From Rickettsia felis URRWXCal2 (GTDB taxonomy: Bacteria > Pseudomonadota > Alphaproteobacteria > Rickettsiales > Rickettsiaceae): a stretch of DNA of 62,829 nt. Below are positions 35,499 through 46,376 of the stretch, piece by piece. Each line of letters begins with the position of its first letter. Within the stretch, counting starts at the first letter, position 1. The notes under the pieces were generated by a model. It was given only the letters and a program-made list of their open reading frames with translations, had not been told where the DNA came from and did not search any database. The stretch covers positions 1 to 62,829 of the forward strand of contig CP000054.1 of assembly GCA_000012145.1 (NCBI GenBank), in the 5' to 3' direction. The position numbers were made by a program, and so were the translations under genes.

Positions 35499-36155
35499 AT
35501 GTACTTAAATATTAATCAAAATATAAGTAATTTAACGAATATAGAAAAAGAGTTCATTGCTGATAAATACGATGCAATTTTGTTTAACAATGGTAATTTA
35601 ATGTTTAAAGCTACTCATGGATGTTTACCACAGTTTCAAGAAGAAATAATTAAATTACTAGATATAAAATTATTTCGTGAAGTTATAATCGAACATATAT
35701 TTTTATATGAAATTAAGTTTTGTGAGGAAGAACTCAGAAATATGAGATTGAACAAAACACAGGAAAAGCAAATCCAAGAGAAGATCGATGAAATTAACCT
35801 ATTAAAAACACAATATAAAACATGTATATCAATAAGTGCACCCAATAATTTAAACGATAAAGCAAAAATCAAGACTTTGCTAAATGATTATTATAGTGCT
35901 GTTTTAAACAGTGTACAATGCAGCTCTTATTTAGATTCATTGTACAATTTTGCCTCCTCTTCTTGCGATAGCTATCATTACGATTCATACGATGGAGCTT
36001 TCTATATACCAAAGGAAGAGTTAAAAGAATGGGAAGAAATGCAAAAGGATAACGACAAAGAAATAAAGATTTGCAGCACCCAGTATAAAGAATTACGTAC
36101 ACAGTACGTTAATTTACAAGAACAATTAAGCCAATTAGTCAATAATCTACAATGA
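35499..36155 (+). CDS. Hypothetical coiled-coil protein
   Basis: A longer frame begins at 35415, but AGAGG at 35489-35493 supports ATG 35499 (MYLNINQNISNL), giving 218 aa. Most of the chain is charged helix (FCEEELRNMRLNKTQEKQIQ, KELRTQYVNLQEQLSQLVN), with a short aromatic and serine-rich part (SSCDSYHYDSYDGAFYIP). No signal peptide or known domain. The ankyrin gene follows 8 bp after the stop, so they are probably co-expressed. Confidence 0.65.
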   Translation: MYLNINQNISNLTNIEKEFIADKYDAILFNNGNLMFKATHGCLPQFQEEIIKLLDIKLFREVIIEHIFLYEIKFCEEELRNMRLNKTQEKQIQEKIDEINLLKTQYKTCISISAPNNLNDKAKIKTLLNDYYSAVLNSVQCSSYLDSLYNFASSSCDSYHYDSYDGAFYIPKEELKEWEEMQKDNDKEIKICSTQYKELRTQYVNLQEQLSQLVNNLQ

Positions 36156-36163
36156 GGTAAAAA

Positions 36164-36394
36164 ATGCAGAATTTAACAAAAGAACAGACATTAATAGAAG
36201 CAATTAAGCAAGGCGACTTTTACAACGTCCTAGACCTCGTATCACAAGGTGTAGATCTAAATTTTCATGATGAGAATCTAGATACTGTGTTTTCAATAGC
36301 AGCACATTACGGACAAATTAAAATCTTAGAATATTTAGCAGCTAATATGAAAAAAAATACTCACAGGCATATTGACCTCTCTTCTAACCACTAA
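36164..36394 (+). CDS. Short ankyrin-repeat protein
   Basis: This 76-aa product has about two ankyrin units: LIEAIKQGDFYNVLDLVSQG and TVFSIAAHYGQIKILEYLAA. GAGG lies 8 nt before the ATG. It starts 8 bp after the preceding gene and ends just before the convergent traD. Ankyrin repeats bind proteins; short ones like this may be remnants of larger genes. It is intact as far as seen. Confidence 0.65.
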   Translation: MQNLTKEQTLIEAIKQGDFYNVLDLVSQGVDLNFHDENLDTVFSIAAHYGQIKILEYLAANMKKNTHRHIDLSSNH

Positions 36395-36408
36395 AGTCAA
36401 AAAGCAGC

Positions 36409-36645
36409 TCAAATACTTTTTTTAAGTAGCTGCTGACCTTTACTTTTCCACTTATCAATAATCTTCGGATTAATGATTAATTGCTCCTTACAATCAAGTA
36501 ACATTCCGTAAAGAATATGAGCATTATCAGGATGTAAGTAATCAAGACCTGCTTTAACAAATAATCCGCCTAGCATAATCTTTTTTCTAGCGTCAGATTT
36601 ACGATCAAAGGCTACTGCTTTTTGTAATTGCATACGCATTCGCAT
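36409..36645 (-). CDS. traD: Ti-type TraD relaxosome accessory protein
   Basis: This 78-aa product has the pattern of the small TraD of Agrobacterium Ti plasmids: KSDARKKIMLGGLFVKAGLD followed by ILYGMLLDCKEQLIINPKII. The frame can be extended by a TTG at 36666, but ATG 36645 starts just before the conserved part. It is divergent from the TraA relaxase, whose start overlaps its 5' end, as traD and traA neighbour oriT on Ti-type plasmids. The transfer origin may therefore lie in or close to this overlap. Confidence 0.72.
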   Translation of the reverse strand: MRMRMQLQKAVAFDRKSDARKKIMLGGLFVKAGLDYLHPDNAHILYGMLLDCKEQLIINPKIIDKWKSKGQQLLKKSI

Positions 36646-39575
36646 ATACAAAGAAGCAAGGGACAAAATGCTGTTGCTAAAGCTGCATATATTTCTGCTA
36701 GTAAATTAGTATATAAAACTACCTGTCATGAAACTGGTGAGGAAATAAGTATAACCTTTGATTTTACACAAAAGCAAGGAGTGATATATAGTAAGATATT
36801 TGTGCCTGAAGGCTTTGAAGACGCTGCATGGCTACAAGATAGAGAACAGTTATGGAACGGAGCAGAAGCAAGAGAAAAAGAGCGGATTCTAGGACTGCAT
36901 CAGAAATAGAATTTTCACTACCACGTGAAGTAAGTAAGGAACTAAATATTAGTTTGGTAGAAAAATATGTGAATGAGTATATAGTCGCAAGAGGAGTTGT
37001 ATGTGATGTAAATATTCATTACGATAATCCTGATAATCCACATGTACATATTCAATATTTAACTAGAAAATTAGAGCGATTAGAGAATGGCGAAGTAGTA
37101 CTTGGAAAAACAAAAAATAGAGAATTAGAAAGTACGAAGTTTTTATATTTTTTGCGGGACAGGTGCGAGATAGAAATCAACAAAGTATATGAGGAAGCAG
37201 GGTTACCATATAGAGTAACAGCTAAGTCATTTGAAACGCTTGGAATAGATCAAATACCAAAGCTTCATATAGGACCAGCTCATCATATGCCTGCAACTGA
37301 GCTTGAAGCAAAAAACAAAGAGATCATAGCTGAGAATGCAAAGAAGATATATGAGAGTCCTGAAATAGTATTTGGTCGCATTTCGTACACGAAACCAGTG
37401 TTTACTAAAGAAGATATAGCTATAGCATTATCTGACGCTCTAATGGTGCATTTAGTATCAAAAGGAAGTGATATTGCAAAAGAGCAAGAGGCTATTAGAG
37501 CATTTGGTAAGGGCTTAGTAAATGAGCAAGCAGGTGATGGAAATACAGAACAAAATATAGTGAATGATGCAGTAGGAACTGCGGCAGGAGGTGGAGCAGA
37601 GAATACAGATAGTAGCCAAGTAAAAGAGACCACTAACAACCCAGCTATCGAGCATTTAAACAAGGAATATGGCGAGGAGTTTTTACGGCTTTACAATCAG
37701 CTACTTGTATCTGACAAGATAGAGTTGATGGATCAGAAAGATTTGATGGGAAGAACGCTATATTCCCTAAAATCAAGAGTAAATCTAGAACGTCGTTATG
37801 TATCTGCTATAGAGGAGTTAAATACTAAAGGCGAACATAAGCTGAATATTTTAGATAACACTATTGGAGAGAGAAACAGTCTTAAGGAACAAATAGGTGA
37901 TTTAGTAAATGTAGTAGGAGCAAACCTACAAAATAAGTTTAATGATAAGCTAGGCAGTGGTTTAGGCTTAAAGCTTAATGTTTTTGGCAGCAAGAAGCAT
38001 GCATTTAGTGATGAGCAAATCAAAGCAATCCTCTCAGTCTGTAGTGGCTCTGATATTAGTGTACTTGAAGGAAATCCCGGAGCTGGTAAGACTTTTGTGA
38101 TGAAAGAGATAGTGCGTCAGTACAAAGCGGCAGGATTTAAGGTAGTAGGTACTGGACCAAGTAGTGTATCTGCTAAGGTTTTAAGTCGTAATGCTGGAAT
38201 TAAGGCAGATAATACGAGTTTGCTACGTAAGAAAATCGTAGAGTCCAAAGGAGGCGACTTTAAGATAGATTTAAGCAGCAAATATTATGAGGAGGAGGAA
38301 TATTTAAAATCTATTGGTTGTGATTCGATTTTGAACTTTTTACGTTCTGATGTACTTGATAGTAAGACTGTATTGATCGTTGATGAGGCAAGCATGATTG
38401 AGCTTGCTAATATGGACTATCTAGCTCACGAGGTCTTAAGGTCTAAGGCAAAGCTAGTACTTGTTGGAGATAACAACCAGTTTACAGCTGTTGGTATGAC
38501 TGGAGCGTTTAACAAAGCACGTAAGATTGCAGGAGGAGTTAAGCTTACTGAAGTAAGAAGACAGGAAAGAGTAGAGTACAGGCAGGCGACGAGAGCTATG
38601 GGACGCTTTGCCATGCAGGAAGCCATTGAGATATATAGAAAATTAGACGTATTTAACATTAAGGATAATGAGCAGGAAGCTAAAACTAGCTTAGTTACGT
38701 CATTTGCTAAAGAATATACTGAGCAGATAGATAATCTTAAGAGAGATGATTTAATAGCGATTAGAAGTATAGCAATTGGAGCATATACGAACGAGAAGGT
38801 AGCTGATAACACAAGAGTAAGAAGTGAGCTAAAGCATAGCGGAGCATTAAAGGGAACTGAAGTACAAATTAGCAGTGGCGGGCGAATGCTGTCGCTGATG
38901 AAAGGCGACCGAATAGTATTTGAAGAGAATAGTTTAAGATACGGGATTAGTAATGGAGAAGTAGGAACAATATTATCAGTCAAGCCTTCGGTTAAATCGT
39001 TTAGTGGTGGTGCGAGTAGTAAAGGTGAGAGTGATGGCGACGGATTACTTAAAATATTAGTCCATAAAGCAGATGGCTCAAAGGATATAATAAATATTGA
39101 TACTGCTTCTGACGCTGCAAATAATAAGTGGAGGATTAAATTAAATCATGGATACGCATTAACTGGTTACAAGTTACAAGGTGAGACGGTAGACCGAATG
39201 CATGTATATTTTGACCGCTCTATTGGATATGAGGCGTTTTTGGTGCTCATGTCACGTCATAGAGAAGAGGTTAAGCTTCATGCGTCCGCAGAGGAGCTTG
39301 AAAATATAGTGTATCAGCGTCTTGATAGTGATGTAGAGAAAGTTAGAAATCAGTTCAAGATTAACAGCTATGAGATGCGAGATGAGACGCGTATTAATTC
39401 TGCAGGGGAAGAATATACAGTTCAAGTAAAGGAAGAGATACCTAACTGGCTAATCGGCTTAACTCTTGCAGTTAGCAGAAGAGCCAATAATAGCTTTGCA
39501 ATAGACTATGGAAAGGGTGGTACTTTAGAAGGCAGTCAGCTAATCATCAAGGAGTATTTAGAAGCACGGGGGTGA
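36628..39575 (+). pseudogene. traA: TraA-type relaxase/helicase, frameshifted near its start
   Basis: The frame from TTG 36628 begins HSHIQRSKGQNAVAKAAYIS, the start of the MobL/TraA relaxase domain, and shifts near 36885. The next frame continues EIEFSLPREVSKELN, with the metal-binding HUH motif NPDNPHVHIQYL. The large second part is a RecD-like helicase: LEGNPGAGKTFVMKEIVRQY (Walker A), VLIVDEASMIE (Walker B) and YALTGYKLQGETVDRMH. Relaxases nick oriT and unwind the strand during conjugation. Because the Tyr region and the HUH region lie in different frames, the relaxase activity is probably lost, though the helicase frame of 907 codons is open. The following frame at 39597 probably was its C-terminus. 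Confidence 0.85.
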
Positions 39576-39596
39576 GTCTTTGAGTGCCACGGTAAG

Positions 39597-40670
39597 ATGC
39601 GTGAATGGAAGAGAGATATCGAAGCTGTTGGTAATATTACAAGATTACATAGCAAAATTCTAAGTCAGGCTACTAATTTAAAGAGTATCAAATTAGACGA
39701 TACAAGTGCTGCTACTTCTTTTGAATTAGATTTAAACATCAAAGATTTAAAGATTGATCCATATAGCATTGCTCTTAGCGAGGTGCAAGATAGCTTTAAA
39801 TATGTTATTGAAAATATTTTAAAAGAAGCGAGAGAGGAGAAATCAGAGAGTGCATACAGTAGTAAACAAGATAGCCTAGAGCCAAAAGCAATAAAAGGCA
39901 TCACTAATATTGATGGTAAGGCATGCATTAACTTCAAGGAGCTTGATAGCAAGCATCAAAGCAAAATCATCGCTATTTGTTTAAAAGAAAGTACCTTTGA
40001 AAATCTTAAAGAAATCTTTGAGGAGTTAAAATTAGAAAAAGAAGTTTTAAGAGATTACGCTTCAGTTATTTGTGATAGCTACTCTAGCGTGGTATCTGCT
40101 GAAGATGCAAAGGAATTTAATAAACTAATTTTTGCTAAGAAAGATGAGAGCAAGTTAGTTACGGAAAGCAAGGTCGAACTTAGAGCTTTAGTCCGTGAGC
40201 AGAATTTTAGCAAGTCGGAAGAGAGAAAAACTCAGTTAGAAGAGCAGATTACTATAGTTAAGGAGCAATCAGCTCAGCACGATGAGAAGTTAGTGGAGAT
40301 AGCCGGAAGAATATCAAATAGACTCTCGCTAATTAAGGAGCATACTACATTAGATAGTAGCTCTGTATTAATGGGTGAGCGGACGATTCAGTTAAATATT
40401 AACTATGAGACGCTACGCAAACATGCAGGTTACGATATGGCAGAATATGAGGCTGGTAGTTTTAAAAAGAAATTAATAATATGTGCTGCAGCATTTGCAA
40501 TGTTAGTAGCTAGTTGCTGTATTTCATCATATATTGTATATAAGAAGTTTCCGGGCAGAATTCAAATGCGTCATGATGGTCCGATGCATGTTGAAAATAG
40601 CAGTGTAATGCTACATTATCCGACTATTGGAAAAATAGACGGAACAAATAATAAGAAAATTGGTAAATAG
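39597..40670 (+). CDS. Probable detached C-terminal part of TraA, with a membrane segment
   Basis: This 357-aa frame starts 22 bp after the stop of the TraA frame, beyond a GGGGG run. It is mostly charged helix (EEKSESAYSSKQDSLEPKAI, LEEQITIVKEQSAQHDEKLV) and has one membrane-spanning segment near residue 300 (LIICAAAFAMLVASCCISSY). TraA proteins of Ti-like plasmids are longer than the 907-codon frame, so this may be the tail split off by an indel. The membrane segment is unusual for a relaxase, so it may instead be a separate gene. No ribosome binding site decides the start. Confidence 0.55.
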   Translation: MREWKRDIEAVGNITRLHSKILSQATNLKSIKLDDTSAATSFELDLNIKDLKIDPYSIALSEVQDSFKYVIENILKEAREEKSESAYSSKQDSLEPKAIKGITNIDGKACINFKELDSKHQSKIIAICLKESTFENLKEIFEELKLEKEVLRDYASVICDSYSSVVSAEDAKEFNKLIFAKKDESKLVTESKVELRALVREQNFSKSEERKTQLEEQITIVKEQSAQHDEKLVEIAGRISNRLSLIKEHTTLDSSSVLMGERTIQLNINYETLRKHAGYDMAEYEAGSFKKKLIICAAAFAMLVASCCISSYIVYKKFPGRIQMRHDGPMHVENSSVMLHYPTIGKIDGTNNKKIGK

Positions 40671-40688
40671 CAGTTAATATCTTTCAAT

Positions 40689-41741
40689 ATGAATAACAAA
40701 AATATACCAAAAGATTATAGCGAAGTAAGCGTAGCCGACACTAAAGCAAGTAATCGTCACCATGAGCAAGTAGACTTGGATAGTCACAACACTTCCGAGC
40801 GTCCAAGGCATGATGCTCTTATTCGCAAAGCTCTAGAGAACCCACTAGTTGCCAAAGAGTTCTTTGAGATGCATCTGCCAAAAGAAATTAAAGCTATGTT
40901 CTCTTCTCATACTCTGAAGATGGAGAAAGAAAGCTTTGTTGAAGCAGATCTAAAGCACTCTATATCTGATATCCTATTCTCAGCTAAGTTTAAAGATAAT
41001 ACTGGATATCTTTGGGTTCTACTAGAGCATCAAAGTACTCCTGATCACTTCATGGCTTTTAGGCTATTTAAGTATATGACGGATATTGCATCAAGGCATT
41101 TAACTCTTAATCCTAAATCTAAACATCTGCCTTTTGTATATCCATTAGTGTTCTACAATGGCAAAAAGAAATATAATGCTCCAAAGAATATCTGGGATCT
41201 ATGCCAGCATAAAGAACTAATGCAAGATATTTGGACTAAAGACCATAAGGTAGTAAATGTTCATGATATTCCTGATGAAGAATTAAAGAAGAAAGCTTGG
41301 GCAGGAATACTACAATTCTTCATGAAACATATCCATGAAAGAGACTTACTTAAAAGATGGTATGAGGTAGCTGATCTATTACCTGAATTTGCCAAACTTA
41401 ATATTGGTATTGATTACCTAGAACTGATATTAACCTATACATTGATTAAGATTGAGAAATCTGATAAAATAGAGTTAGAAAAATTATTAAAATCTCGTCT
41501 TAATACCGAACAAGGAGAAAAACTTATGACTAGCTTAGCTCATCATTGGGAACAACAAGGTGTAGAAAAAGGCATGCAGATTGGAGAAGCTAAAGGCATG
41601 CAGATTGGTAGAAATGAAGGAAAGCATGAAAAAACTATAGAAGTAGCTAAAAATATGCTTTCTAATAATTACTCTATTCCTGAGGTTTCTCGTATTACTG
41701 GTTTGTCTATCGCTGAAATTAACGATCTCCTTAAATCTTAA
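40689..41741 (+). CDS. Rpn-family PD-(D/E)XK nuclease (recombination-promoting / transposase_31 type)
   Basis: This 350-aa protein has RPRHDALIRKALENP and FEMHLPKEIKAMF, then SISDILFSAKF with the Asp and LWVLLEHQSTPDHFMAFRL with E.Q, the PD-(D/E)XK pattern of Rpn proteins. The C-terminal part has tandem units GMQIGEAK and GMQIGRNE, and the end VSRITGLSIAEINDLLKS is conserved among copies. A paralog is at 55764 and tails lie at 31544 and 51601. Family members promote RecA-independent recombination in E. coli; here the role is unknown. A 32-bp palindrome overlaps the stop codon. Confidence 0.85.
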   Translation: MNNKNIPKDYSEVSVADTKASNRHHEQVDLDSHNTSERPRHDALIRKALENPLVAKEFFEMHLPKEIKAMFSSHTLKMEKESFVEADLKHSISDILFSAKFKDNTGYLWVLLEHQSTPDHFMAFRLFKYMTDIASRHLTLNPKSKHLPFVYPLVFYNGKKKYNAPKNIWDLCQHKELMQDIWTKDHKVVNVHDIPDEELKKKAWAGILQFFMKHIHERDLLKRWYEVADLLPEFAKLNIGIDYLELILTYTLIKIEKSDKIELEKLLKSRLNTEQGEKLMTSLAHHWEQQGVEKGMQIGEAKGMQIGRNEGKHEKTIEVAKNMLSNNYSIPEVSRITGLSIAEINDLLKS

Positions 41742-41766
41742 CTTCTACAGCTGTAGAAGTTAAGAT
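41735..41766 (+). terminator. 32-bp perfect palindrome over the Rpn stop codon
   Basis: ATCTTAACTTCTACAG is followed at once by its reverse complement, so the mRNA can form a 16-bp stem with almost no loop. No long T run follows. It is a likely transcription end or an mRNA-stabilising structure. Confidence 0.55.
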
Positions 41767-41790
41767 TGTCTAAATCGGTTCTAAGTCGTA

Positions 41791-42408
41791 TTACTTTTTG
41801 CCAGAGGAACGTAATAAATTGATTGCACTTTGATCATTTTGCATCTCAGCCATTTTTAATGCTGTAATACCATTTACATCTTTCGCATTTATATCAGCTC
41901 CATACTTAAGCAATATTTTAATATGTTCTGTGTTAGCGATACTACCATTCTCAAAACACTTAGTAGCTTTTATTAAAGGCGTTTCTCTACTACCCTCAGA
42001 TAGGCGTTTATTTATATTTGCACCATGCTTTATTAGTAATTTCACTATATTTGTATCATGACAAATAGCATTATATAGAGCTGCTCCACCGTATCGTCCT
42101 TCTTGTTCTATATCAACTCCAAAATCTAATAGCATTTGTACTACTTTAATATTATTGTTGCTGATGGCTAATATCAAAGGTGTTTCACGCTCTTGGATAC
42201 ATCGTTGATTATATTGTGATTTTTGTTGAGCCTGTTTTACGAGGTCTATATTGTTATTACTGATAGCCTTACATAAATGCTCTAATTTTGTATCATATCC
42301 ATAAACTGTCTTACTAATTAATAAAACACAAAGCACGATCATTGGTACTAGTGCTCTTATATAGAAAATATTATTTTTAGATTTAAGTTGATCAATTAAG
42401 TGATGCAT
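41791..42408 (-). CDS. Ankyrin-repeat protein with an N-terminal membrane or signal segment
   Basis: This 205-aa protein has a hydrophobic segment at residues 20-36 ([18 protein letters not shown]) that can act as a signal peptide or anchor. At least four ankyrin repeats follow: [55 protein letters not shown] and [20 protein letters not shown]. Export out of the cytoplasm plus ankyrin repeats suggests a surface or secreted host-interacting protein. It converges with the Rpn gene and lies downstream of the coupling protein gene. Confidence 0.8.
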
Positions 42409-42472
42409 GATACATACCTGATATTAAAAAAATTGTTTAAACAAAGAATATAATTTGCCTTTCATGCTCGGG

Positions 42473-44176
42473 TCAATTCTGCCATTTCATCTTCAATTTA
42501 GAAATCGGATAATGTCCCGCTAACTTTACAAAACACGATAAGTTAGGTAGAGACATGATTTCAGCAGGTAATACCTGCATCTTCTTTTGTTCTATAGTAT
42601 TGATATTAACACCATCTCTTATGGTGTTTGAGCCATACGATAGACTTTCTTGGGTTTTGCGTATTTCTTGCTCACCTAGCATCATTGCCGATCTATGTGC
42701 TGTTTGCTGATCGCCAACACGAAAAATGAACTTTGAATTAAACAAATCAAGTAAATCATTAGCTGCAGCAGAGCCATATATTTTATCAAGCTGAAATATG
42801 TTCTGAATACCTGCAACAAAGCATCCGCCATATTTTCTGCTTTCTGCAAGAGCTGTATTTAAGCTATTGATTTTACCAAGAGCAGGCAGCTCATCCATAA
42901 TAAACCAAAGATTCTCTACTGTGCTTCCTATATCTCTGCTCATTAATGACTTTAAAGCCACACTAATCCAAGCAGATAATAAAGGGCTAAGTGTTGCTCT
43001 TTGGCTAGGAAGTGCCGTTAAAAATAACCAGCTTTTGTTTTCTTCGTCATTACACCACTGTCTAATTGAAAAATCCCTTATGGGGGCTAGATGCTTTAAA
43101 GCTGCGATATTCTTGCTAAGCGTTGCTTGTACGCCAGTAGAAGTCTCAGGAGCTGAGTTATTTATCATTCCTGCAACTGCAGTATTCTCAAATGCTTTGG
43201 CAAATTCTGAGTTACTTGAATATGTAGTGATTCGGAGCAACTCTTTTTAATCTCTACTTACTGCGTATTTCTTTAAAGCTTCTGCAAGTACTAATTCAGC
43301 AGTTCTATCAAAGAAGCTAGCTCGTCCCATACCATTATTACTTGAAAAGTGACTTGCAAGATCATCAAAATCCTCTGTATCTACTATATCATTCCAAGGT
43401 AGCCAATTAGAGGTGCGTGAATCAAAAGGATTCAGGATGATATCGCCATTACTTGGATCATAGAATTTATTAACATATGATCCTGTCATATCAACAATGA
43501 TAGCTTTTTCATTATTGCTTCGTATTTGAGGCAATAACTCATTAAGCATATTGGTTTTACCAGTGCCGGTAGTACCAGTAATTAGTATATGCTGTCTTTC
43601 ACTATCCTTAACAATAGGAAGTCCTGCAAACTTAATATTAGATGCTACTTTTTCTTTGGATAGGATTTTGGTAAGCTCAGAAGCTTGTACATAATCCATG
43701 CCTCTTAATTTCTGACTGCCTATTGTTTTGATGCCTCTATACCAAAAAAAGATAGTAATACCAGGCATAGTTAAAGCAAAAACACCAAGTACTTCAAATG
43801 CAGCGGAGCCGGCAAGCCAAGAACCGAAGCTTGTAATCTGAGTACCATGCTTTGTTACATACCAAAACTTGTGAATGAAGTCCTCAGCAGAGCGGTATAT
43901 CCATTCCTGTCTTTTTACATCATAGAATGTTATACCGATCTGTGAGATGTCATAGAAATACTGACCTACCGCAAGCTTTAGCTGCACGTAGCATTCTATG
44001 CAATAGTAATATAGGCTTAAGATATTGATTTTTTGAAGGATTCTGAATATTAACCACATACACGACGCAGTAAGACTCACTGTGAGTGCATTAGTGATGC
44101 CTTGCGTAAGCATCCTAATCTGATGTGCGAAGATTTGTGCACCTCGCGTGAATCTACCTTGCTCTTGTATGTTCAT
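42473..44176 (-). pseudogene. traD: F-type TraD / VirD4 coupling protein with an in-frame stop
   Basis: The first part (44176..43247) has membrane segments near the N-terminus and an ATPase domain with the P-loop ITGTTGTGKTNML. A TAA at 43247-43249 follows VSRD, and the same frame continues KELLRITTYSSNSEF with no shift. The rest carries the second ATPase motif LWFIMDELPALGK and GCFVAGIQNIFQLDK. Coupling proteins bring the relaxosome to the type IV secretion channel. The single nonsense codon should remove the second half of the ATPase unless it is read through; otherwise the length and motifs are complete. Confidence 0.85.
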
Positions 44177-44187
44177 TACTAGGAAGC

Positions 44188-44466
44188 CTATTTATCAGAT
44201 TCATAGTATATGTTATATGGCAAATAAAAATATGACGGACTGGTAGATCGTTCATCATCTCTTCTATGATTACCCATATCTGAACTAAAACCAGTTAAAT
44301 TATTAGGGCTTGAATACATGCCCTTGATATCTAAGTCCTTTATAAATTTTAGTAGCATTAACCATATTTTAGAAATAATTGGGAATTTCATAATAAGTTT
44401 TTTTGTCATCGGTATTTTAGCGCAAATAGCGATAATCCAAAATATTGGAAGTATTTGAAATAACAT
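44188..44466 (-). CDS. Small membrane protein next to the coupling protein
   Basis: This 92-aa product has one or two hydrophobic segments at its N-terminus (MLFQILPIFWIIAICAKI and FPIISKIWLMLLKFI) and a polar tail (NHRRDDERSTSPSYFYLP). It lies between the coupling protein and TraG in the same direction, so it probably belongs to the transfer operon. No named family is recognised. Confidence 0.55.
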   Translation of the reverse strand: MLFQILPIFWIIAICAKIPMTKKLIMKFPIISKIWLMLLKFIKDLDIKGMYSSPNNLTGFSSDMGNHRRDDERSTSPSYFYLPYNIYYESDK

Positions 44467-44501
44467 TTTTATATCCTCTGTATTGAGTAAGTTGATTAAT
44501 A

Positions 44502-46060
44502 TTATAATCTAGAGTTTTTACCTATTTCATCTAGTGTTCTTTTTACAGTAGAATCCGAGGTATCCTCATACTGATCTTCTATTTTCTTACCTTTCTGCTC
44601 TACGAGCTGAGCAGTATTATTTAAGTTATTGTAGCTTTCTTTTACGCTGTTACTTAAATTATTATTTAATCTCGTTTCAACGCTTTGATAAGCTAATTCT
44701 TGCTTATTATTTATTTTATCAGCTGATGCTTCTATTTTACCTGTCTGCACTTGATATTCATTTTTTAAATGCTGCTCACTACGCATAGGTATATTTTTTA
44801 CATCAGAGCTAATACCACTTAAATGTCTACCATTATCTAATGCTATATTATCAACTGGCATTACTGAGTTTGCTATGGAAGCTGCCTCATGTATATGAGT
44901 TCTTGCCCATCTTGCAGCTTGCTCCTTACTTGAAACACCCGGAATATTGCTATCTATTATAGCATTTAGTACCGGCTCATTCATATTACGATCAATAGTA
45001 GCTGCATTTTGTGCTACATATTGACGACTTCTACTTAACTGGTCTTGAGCCGATATTGCATCAGATATTTCTCTACCAATAGATTCCTGCTCCTGATAGT
45101 TCTGACTTAAAGTTCTTGCTAGTGATTGAGTATCACTATTAAAGCTATTGAGTCTTCCTTCTTGAAGTGCAGATTTTGTTTTTTCAAGTACATTGTTGAT
45201 AGTTTGTTTTTTTGATAACACTTCTTCACTGCTGCTACTTGTATTATTAGATGCCGATACTCTTGCTGAAGCACCTCCCAAGCCGAAAGCATTGAAACCA
45301 ACGCTAGCATTATTGCTAGTAGCTGTTTCTTTATTATTTCTCATAATAGTATTATCAGTAGTTGTACTATCGGTACTCACCGCATCTTTAAACTGCATCT
45401 GCTCTTGCTCTGAGATCCCAATTGAGCGAGCTTCTTCTGCAATCAAGCGGCTTGCAAGCTCTAACGCTTGTTGACCTGACATAGTACGCAGCATCGAGTC
45501 TTTAGACGATAGCGAGTTTAGTCTACTACTAGTAGCTGCATATTGATCTGACAAACTACTCTGTAATAAATCTGAAGCTCTAAAGTTTGTACTCAGTGTA
45601 TCAACGCTTTCTGTAATGAACTGTCTGCCATCATTAAAGATGGAGCTAGATTCTGCTGCGATATTGTTCTATTACCAATACTTACATTATCCATGCTGAG
45701 GTTATTATCAGCAATTCCTGCAGCAACGCTACTTGCAACAGAAAGCGGCGAGAACTGACCTGCAAGCATAGACATACCATGCGAGCAAGCTTTAAATAAC
45801 GCCCAAGATAAAGGCGGCACTAAACATTCAAGCATCTGATATGTTGCATAAGTATTTAATGCATATTCAGAATATGAGCCTTGTGACAAGATGCTCATGC
45901 CATTACCACCAAATACGCTGACCTTGCCTGATAATGATAACATACCTAAACAATGCACTAGTGAGTAAAATATTGGCCATGATGATACCCATATTGTAAA
46001 GTTACACCAAAACTGAAAGAACTTAAAACCGCCTACAAGGCAAGTTAGTGGAAGTACCAT
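44502..46060 (-). pseudogene. traG: F-type TraG (mating-pair protein), truncated and frameshifted
   Basis: The first frame (46060..45593) has hydrophobic segments (LVGGFKFFQFWCNFTIWVSS, MLECLVPPLSWALFKACSHG) like the membrane part of TraG. It shifts near 45615, and the next frame continues TESVDTLSTNFRASDLLQSS and a long hydrophilic, Ser/Asn-rich and coiled part to 44502. F TraG has an N-terminal membrane domain for pilus assembly and a C-terminal periplasmic part for mating-pair stabilisation and entry exclusion. The N-terminal end is missing: at about 46048 sequence from another gene in the opposite direction begins. Confidence 0.7.
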
Positions 46061-46242
46061 ATGAAGTAAATATACCCGGTGAACTTAATGATAAAGAAAA
46101 TGTTACTATATCTCTATCACCAATGTTACGTTCTAATATTGTAGGTGGGTCATTTCCCCCTATAGATAATATCCCCACAGAAAGTTCAGCCTTATTAGGG
46201 AATAGTAGTAGTGATATACTAAGTATAAATGAAAATTTATAG
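46048..46242 (+). pseudogene. Orphan C-terminal gene fragment
   Basis: This plus-strand frame (EVPYEVNIPGELNDKENVTI, SSALLGNSSSDILSINEN) begins at the break point with traG, has no ribosome binding site and ends in a stop. It reads like the end of a larger protein cut by rearrangement. The next 130 bp to the IS end hold nothing recognisable. Confidence 0.4.
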
Positions 46243-46376
46243 TATTTGGATTTTAATTTCTATAAATTAATACCATGTCATAATAAAAACGGAGATATAA
46301 TCTGAATACAGAACCTGCTAATACACACGATATTTCAATAATACCAAAATATAGTAAAAGTACACTAAAGTGTAGA

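Noticed and set aside
38426..38983. 185-aa minus-strand frame inside traA
   Set aside because: It is antisense to a strongly supported helicase domain and has low-complexity composition.
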